Shown: positions 58,605-64,000 of the stretch, piece after piece | Layout of the letters: every line of letters begins with the position of its first letter | Numbering within the stretch: the stretch's first letter is position 1 | Source of the DNA: Adiantum capillus-veneris | Taxonomy: Eukaryota; Streptophyta; Polypodiopsida; Polypodiales; Pteridaceae | Length of the DNA stretch: 64,000 nucleotides | Reading direction: 5' to 3' | Assembly (NCBI GenBank): GCA_014529385.2 | Contig: CM043967.1 | Coordinates: 9,811,501 to 9,875,500 of the forward strand | Notes under the pieces: model-generated | Database searches by the model: none | The model's input: the letters and a program-made list of their open reading frames with translations, nothing else | Told to the model about the DNA's origin: nothing | Program-made: the position numbers and the translations under genes

Positions 58605-59408
58605 TGTAAGATCTCCAAGTTTTGGGTCTCTTTTAAAAATAAGAAAAATTAGCTTTCAATATTTATTTTGTCAAATTTTGATTTAAGATGTTTGATTGAT
58701 AGTATTGTAAGGCTCTAAAGTAAAAAGCAAGGCCATTTCCATGTTCCAGTAGGTTAGATGCACGTTTGGTTCGATTTTCCGCTATTTTTAGCTTTTTCAT
58801 TATTTTTAGTGCTTTTTTGTGAAAAGCGAGACCGCTTTCTTATTCCGGTGGACAAGGGAAACCCATGGTTCAATTTTTTTAAAAAAAATTCTTGCTTTTT
58901 ATGCTATTTTTAGCTTTTCATGCTTTTTGGCATTTTTGAAAGCAATGTGCTTTCTATGATGACCGAAATATAAAAATATTAATTTTAGTCTCTGTCAAAT
59001 TTAAAAATGAGCACCCGGAGCAAAACCGGGACTAAACGAGATTTTTACGGAAATTATTTTTATAAAAAGCGATACCGTAAATACGTCGGGGCAGTACGGA
59101 AAAGTCATAACCATTTTGGGACATCATGGTGTGGCGTAGTGAGAGATACCCCTCCCCGGGGGTCTATGCACCAAATATACAATTTACACCTTTACACAAA
59201 TTTCAATATACATCAGAGTTGCGGAAGCATTTGCATAGGGGAGGAGTTCTCAATGCCCAACCAAGCATGGAGTTTAGGCCATGAGCCGCACTGCACCAGA
59301 GGTACCTAGCGACTAGTGCTACCCCTGACTGGGTGTTATGAATGAAAGCGTACTCAAGAAAAAAATATAACATTGTTGAGGGTGAATATATGTGTACACC
59401 GTGTTGCG

Positions 59409-59412
<4 letters not shown>

Positions 59413-59493
<81 letters not shown>
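59413..59493. repeat. (GA)n microsatellite in H LTR region
   Basis: About 40 GA units, uninterrupted. Confidence 0.95.
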
Positions 59494-59498
<5 letters not shown>

Positions 59499-59639
59499 AG
59501 TGGAGGGTGAAATAGGGTGCACAGAGACATGAGAAAATGACAACAGAGAATCTTTAAATGCCCAATTTAAATGAAACAGGAAACCATGTGTTAATGCAAT
59601 GATAAAATATGGGTATACCATAACATCAAAAGTTTATGA

Positions 59640-61430
59640 CAAAATAACTAGTGGAGCACCGGACCTTGTATAGGGATCAATCGGCCCACCCATCCACATT
59701 CGCTCTACTACCAGAGAGAATTTCACTTCGTTCACCTCTCTCCATGAACTCGGGATTTGAAAGGATCCCAAGTACTAGTAGGTGGTAGGGTATCAACACC
59801 AACCATACCAGTTTAGGTGCCACGCCTCTTCGATGCCCAGCATCGCGTATTTAGGCAAAGCCAAGGCAAAATCCCCAACGCGTTAGCCGTGTAGGTCATT
59901 CAACCCTCGACGCACTAACCGTGTAGATGAGTCTAACAAAAAGAAAAAGAATTAGACAACGCCCCCGATCTAGCAAAGCCCCAAGTCAACGACTCTTTAG
60001 TGTAAGGCTAAGGAATGTAGGTGATCCTAGTCTTATAGCGACGCTACCATGAAAAACATAACACATGAGTCCAATCACATTAGCACTTTCCATATGCATA
60101 AACAATATTTTCCAAGCAGTTAGATTGTACAGAGTCTCTACCCTTACACGTCTACCTTAAACCATCTAGATCACTTCATGATCCAGTCCCAAAACCATAA
60201 ACCATAATCCAATCATATCACACGGGTGAGCACTCCACCCAACTTGGGTGAGGCACGACCAATCCTGGATAACCACTTTAGAACATAACATGGCTACAAA
60301 AATTTCGGCAGCATAACCATATCTACAAAAAAAACCATGAGCCATGTCGGCTTTCACCATAAAATCACAACCATAATCCATGAGGAAATCTCAACCCTTA
60401 ACCATAAATCATAATCACATTGAACCAACTCCCACACTTGGAGTTTGATATATCCTCTGCAATCAATCGGAGTCCACACATATATGACCCTTGAGACATG
60501 ATTCTTTCATGCATAAAAAGAGTTCGACCATCAACTAATCATGATATAAAAATCCAAGTTTGACAACATCCAGCCATGCAAAGTTGATGCATCATATCTG
60601 CACTTCACCCCTCTAGCACATAGAGCTAGTTTTCACCTAGAAAGGTGTAAAGAAATCATAACCATGCATATAAGGCATCCATAAGTTCCCATATATCATA
60701 TGATAACATTCCATCATCATAAACATGATACAAAACAGCTTCGACCTTTAGGTAAACCATAAACCGTAACTTCATACATATGCAGAAAACAACTTTTTGA
60801 CATTTTCGAGAGCGTGCATAACATGCAAATGAAAAAATGGTTCTCCAAGGAGCCTGGAGTCAAAAAAATTGGTTGTGTAGTGGACAGCAAGCTGTTTTTT
60901 GACCATATCTCTTAACTCGTGCGTGATTTTCAGATGACACCATGAGAGAAAATGTTCCAAATGGTGTGTTTTATCTCTGGTATGAAGGGTTCGGCCTGAT
61001 TCATAACGGTTTGTGAGTTATGACCAAAACAGTGTTCCTACTATCTCTATGACGTGAAATGAAAAGCGCTTTTTATGCACGTAGTGATCATAAACGCATC
61101 ATGTGCATAAATCAACGTGTTAAACATGATGAAATAATCATGAAAAAACTTCATACGTACTCGGTTAATCCATACACACACTCGTATATGAAAAAACAAT
61201 CACCGAGAGGGTGACTACTCAAAAAAACGACATAGAGAGAGAGATGATGATGGCTATTGAGTTTAGAGCTTCGCACCGTGCTTTAGAATCAATTAGGGGC
61301 TGTCGAAAGGCTTCTTTCTTTTTCGCAAGAGAGCGGTGATGAGAGCTACGTAGAGGTATCCGCCACGAAAGCTTTCGGAGAGCACGTACACCATGAAACG
61401 AGAGAGAAGATAGTAAGCAAGTAGAGAGGG
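59640..61430. other. Middle part of the H LTR region
   Basis: No coding signal. Many ACCATAA/AACCATA words at 60175-60410, and a TTTTTGACCATATCTC..GTGCGTGATTTTC style segment near 60895-60935. Probably R/U5 of a long LTR. Confidence 0.45.
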
Positions 61431-61438
61431 AATATCCT

Positions 61439-61467
61439 TCTTCTTCTTCTTCTTCTTCTTCTTCTTT
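61439..61467. repeat. (CTT)n microsatellite
   Basis: Nine to ten CTT units (GAA on the minus strand) about 120 bp downstream of the minus-strand TATA box. Confidence 0.9.
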
Positions 61468-61587
61468 CCAAGAGAAGAGTTTATGGATATGGTGATGATG
61501 AGCTTACACCACTCCGTATAATAGATACGTATAGCATTGCAGTAGTAGACGCAACAGACGGCACAAAAAATTGAGGTGTCTATGCCA

Positions 61588-61594
61588 ATTTATA
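61588..61594 (-). promoter_or_regulatory. TATA box of H LTR
   Basis: Minus-strand AACCTATAAATTGGC, about 770 bp from the LTR start at 62366. Confidence 0.6.
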
Positions 61595-62366
61595 GGTTTT
61601 TCAATTGCCCGTGCTAGTTTTACAGCTAGGAATAGCTTCATTCAGTTTTTACAACAAAATTGGCCAATTGAACAGTATCCGATCACAACTAATGGAAACC
61701 TTAGCTAAACTATGCCACACCGTAATGTCCTGACATAATTATGACTTTCTCGTACTGCCCTGGAGTATTTACGATACCATTTTTTATAAAAATAATTCTC
61801 ATAAAAATCTCGTTTGGTCCTGTTTCTACTTCGAGTGACCATTTTTAAATCCGATATTAATAATGTTAAGTTTAGGTCATCATAAAAAGCACATTGCTTT
61901 TCAAAAACACCGAAAAGCATGAAAAGCTAAAAATAGTGTAAAAAGTTTTTAATTTTTTAAAAAAAAATTGAACCACGGGTTCTCCTTGTCCACTGGAATA
62001 AGAAAGCGGACTTGCTTTGCACTAAAAATCATGAAAAACAAAACCTAGTGTGAAAAGCACTCAAAAAAATAAAATAGAAAATTGAACCATAGCTTCTGTG
62101 GAACGCATAGATCAAGGATCCGACCTTGCTTTTTGCAAAAAAACACATAAAAGCATAAAAAGCATGAAAAAGCTAAAAATAGCGAACTTTTCCAAAACTG
62201 AATGAAATGTCCATCTAACCTACTGGAACATGGAAATGGCCTTGCTCTTTACATTAGAACCTTCCAATACTGTCAATCAAGCATCTTAAGTTAAAATTTG
62301 AAAAAACATATATTGAAAGCTATTTTTCTTATTTTTAAAAGAGACCCAAAAATTGGGGATCTTACA

Positions 62367-62380
62367 TCCTCCCACACTTG
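62367..62380 (-). promoter_or_regulatory. H polypurine tract
   Basis: Minus-strand AAGTGTGGGAGGA immediately before TGTAAGATCC. Confidence 0.75.
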
Positions 62381-62639
62381 AAAAATTTGAGGTATCCTCA
62401 CCTCAACATGAAATCTAGATAATTTAGTCTCCTTACATCATCACGTTCCCAAGTGGCATGTTCCTAAGGATACATTGATCATTTAACAAGGAGTTCATTG
62501 ATGGTCCGATTACGTAGAGTCTTGGTTCTGCTCTGAATTATTACTTTGGGATATACTTCAAAACATCGGTAGAGGTAGATAATATAAGATCATTAAGGAT
62601 ATGTTGCGGATCAGGTACATACTTCTTGAGTAAGCTGAC

Positions 62640-63280
62640 GTGAAAAAAATCATGTACCTTTAGGTGTGGTGGAGTCTGTAACCTTGATCATTAATCCGCT
62701 ATGTGATTACATAAGGTCCGCAATTCTGGCACTTAACTTTTTACACTTACCCATTGATAAAGAACTACGTTTGGGTTTTACTCTCAGAAATACCATATCG
62801 CCCTCTTCAAAAAGTCTGGTAGATTGTCTTGGGTCAACATAACTCTTCTGTCTATCTTGAGCAGTCTTAATATCCTGTCGTATAAGATCAGTTTGTAGTT
62901 GCATTTCATCCAACATTTCTTTGGATGCTTGAACTTGTATGAGAGAGTTTGTCCATTTGAGTGGAGTAAGACACTCTTTTCCATACAATGCTTGAAAAGG
63001 AGACATTCCAATTGAGCATTGGAATGAAGAATTATATGTAAATTCAACCAAATAGTCCATTTACTCTACTCATGTATACAATAAACTCTTAACATGTCTT
63101 CAATGATTTGATTTGTTCTTTTTGTCTGCCCATCAGTATAAGGATGATAAGCAGTATTAAAGGCTAAGTGGGTTCTTGTAGTAGCTGAGAATAAGGCCTT
63201 TCAAAAATTAGAGGTGAACTTCGCATCACGATCCAAAATTATCCGTTGAGGTAAACCATGATACATGCAAACACCTTTCA
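62640..63280 (-). pseudogene. H integrase (core end and C-terminal region), catalytic Glu replaced
   Basis: From the CACTA junction: MYHGLPQRIILDRDAKFTSN (second catalytic Asp), a stop, then FNTAYHPYTDGQTKRTNQ near 63170-63110, where the expected Glu of T-E-R is Lys. VEFTYNSSFQCSIGMSPFQA, LYGKECLTPLKW, then DIKTAQDRQKSYVDPRQ and EEGDMVFLRVKPKRSSLSMG (C-terminal domain) follow, with a frame break before GPY-like sequence. Stops are present; a dead copy even apart from the Lys. Confidence 0.75.
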
Positions 63281-63467
63281 CACTACAAAAAAAACAGGTG
63301 CCTTCGACGCAAATTTCGACGCCAACCGTCAAAAATTGCGTCGAAATCCACGTCCCTATGAAACAATCGGAATATGCATCGATATCTACATCAATAATCA
63401 TAGTTTTCGAGCTTATTTTGATGCCTATATCGATGCCTATATGGACGACCATATCAGGAAAAAAAAT

Positions 63468-63551
63468 CTTGGGCAGAGGACAGGCAGCCCGGCCTGTGCC
63501 CAGTGAAAAGATGAACACATACATAGCCAGACTACCTGTCCTCTGCCCAAG
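63468..63551. repeat. 17-bp perfect inverted repeat in the CACTA terminus
   Basis: CTTGGGCAGAGGACAGG (63468-63484) and its exact complement (63535-63551) enclose a 50-bp loop that itself contains CAGGCAGCCCGGCCTG. Confidence 0.9.
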
Positions 63552-63739
63552 AAAGCGAGCAACACCAAAATCAACTGTTCTCTCGTAGAAATTTTGGCAG
63601 AGTTCCCTTCGTTTTAACATAAACTTTTCAAAAAAAAACATATATACGCCTCCTACATGATATCCATGTAGGATCTCACATGAGATTTAAGGCACAACTT
63701 GATGAAAGAAATGAAAGTAAAATGAATTGAACTTCATAA

Positions 63740-63960
63740 CGAACTTTGTGCAAAACCATAACCATAACCATGATTAAAACCATAACGATAACCATAACCA
63801 TAACCATAAAGTTCGTTAAATTCTTGCATAATTACCATAACCAAAACCATGATCAACACGTGTCCAAAACAATGTATAACCATGTCCAAAACCATGATCA
63901 AAACCATCCATAACCATAACCATAACTATAACCAAAACCATGATCAACACCTATATGTGC
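63740..63960. repeat. AACCAT-type hexamer minisatellite
   Basis: Irregular runs of ACCATAACCATAACC with ACCAAAACCATGATC variants. Not the plant telomere repeat. Similar words are scattered in the H LTR region at 60175-60410. Confidence 0.8.
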
Positions 63961-64000
63961 ATGTCTATACAAGAAAGAAACACAGATATGTGCCTGTGTC

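Larger units (their letters stand above)
58605..62366 (-). repeat. H LTR region with long inverted arms
   Basis: 58605-59150 and the reverse complement of 61700-62366 are similar over their whole length (GTAAGATC(T/C)CC, TTTGGGTCTCTTTTAAAAAT, CAAACGAGATTTTTA/G-type words), so the region ends in inverted repeats of 0.55-0.67 kb rather than the usual few bases. Either one 3.8 kb LTR with extended inverted ends, or two LTRs in opposite orientation. A minus-strand TATAAAT at 61594-61588 follows the right arm. Confidence 0.7.
58605..63280 (-). mobile_element. Element H: chromovirus 3' end (integrase and 3' LTR)
   Basis: Minus-strand integrase (63280 to about 62640), a short tail, the polypurine tract next to 62366, then LTR sequence starting TGTAAGATCCCC at 62366. 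The start resembles the TGTAACGCCCC LTR ends of Tekay/Del-type chromoviruses. H inserted into the ORF X copy of G and was itself hit by a CACTA-type element at 63281. Confidence 0.7.
63281..64000 (+). mobile_element. CACTA-type transposon terminus
   Basis: CACTACAAAAAAAACAGG at 63281 is the signature end of CACTA (En/Spm) elements and interrupts the H integrase frame. Subterminal motifs follow: TTCGACGCAA (63303) and its complement TTGCGTCGAA (63336). The three bases before it, TCA, would be the target duplication. The other end is not in the window, so the right limit is unknown. Confidence 0.65.

Noticed and set aside
63201-63641. Minus-strand frame joining integrase with the CACTA terminus as one protein
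   Set aside because: The frame crosses the CACTA insertion boundary at 63281; only the part below it is integrase.
63740-63960. Interstitial telomere repeat
   Set aside because: The hexamer is AACCAT-like, not CCCTAAA or a known telomere variant, and is irregular.

Overview
The window looks like repeat-rich nuclear DNA of a land plant with a large genome. I saw no intact host gene, tRNA, rRNA or CRISPR array. The evidence is Ty3/gypsy (chromovirus and Athila/Tat-like) and Ty1/copia retrotransposons with plant-type primer-binding sites, a DUF659 hAT transposase relic, a CACTA terminus, a DUF4283/CCHC relic and very long CT/GA microsatellites. A fern, lycophyte or gymnosperm would fit, but the sequence does not fix the taxon. 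Elements are lettered A to J here for reference.

Layout. 1-2500: minus-strand chromovirus fragment J. 2501-6670: degraded DNA with a protein-kinase-like relic. 6673-8025: DUF4283/zinc-knuckle relic. 8240-10170: minus-strand hAT transposase relic. 10690-48040: chromovirus D (plus strand, about 8.8 kb of its own sequence), whose integrase is split by three younger insertions within about 230 bp of coding sequence. These are the 19.5 kb Athila/Tat-like complex A (16563-36027, minus, target duplication TCATA), copia element B (36089-40990, minus, duplication GATCC) and a 4.1 kb LTR-like element C (41162-45298, ends TGTAAGGT/ACCTTACA). A 248-bp hAT-type MITE sits in D's right LTR. 48041-52614: non-coding leader-like DNA split by a 2.9 kb Mutator-like non-autonomous element with a 9-bp target duplication. 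52615-55178: gag-only gypsy remnant E. About 55950-58604: the 3' part of G, a relative of A. 58605-63280: chromovirus H (3' LTR with large inverted arms, then integrase). 63281 to the end: a CACTA-type terminus inside H's integrase.

Complex A is the most unusual part. Read on the minus strand it has LTR, tRNA-Asp-like PBS, a long leader, gag, protease, RT, RNase H and an integrase with two zinc-binding modules. A polypurine tract and a truncated third LTR follow, then a small non-autonomous element (F). Next come a second leader-like segment, a large ORF of unknown function (ORF X), another polypurine tract and the final LTR. Both leader segments carry a near-perfect 22-24 bp palindrome (arm GTAAATAATC) repeated every 280-290 bp. 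ORF X recurs in element G, again directly upstream of a polypurine tract and 3' LTR, so it is probably a conserved accessory protein of this lineage.

All coding regions carry stops or frameshifts. Copia B is the least damaged but has lost its PBS to an inverted piece of its own integrase. Boundaries, homologies and frames were read by eye; no alignments or database searches were run.
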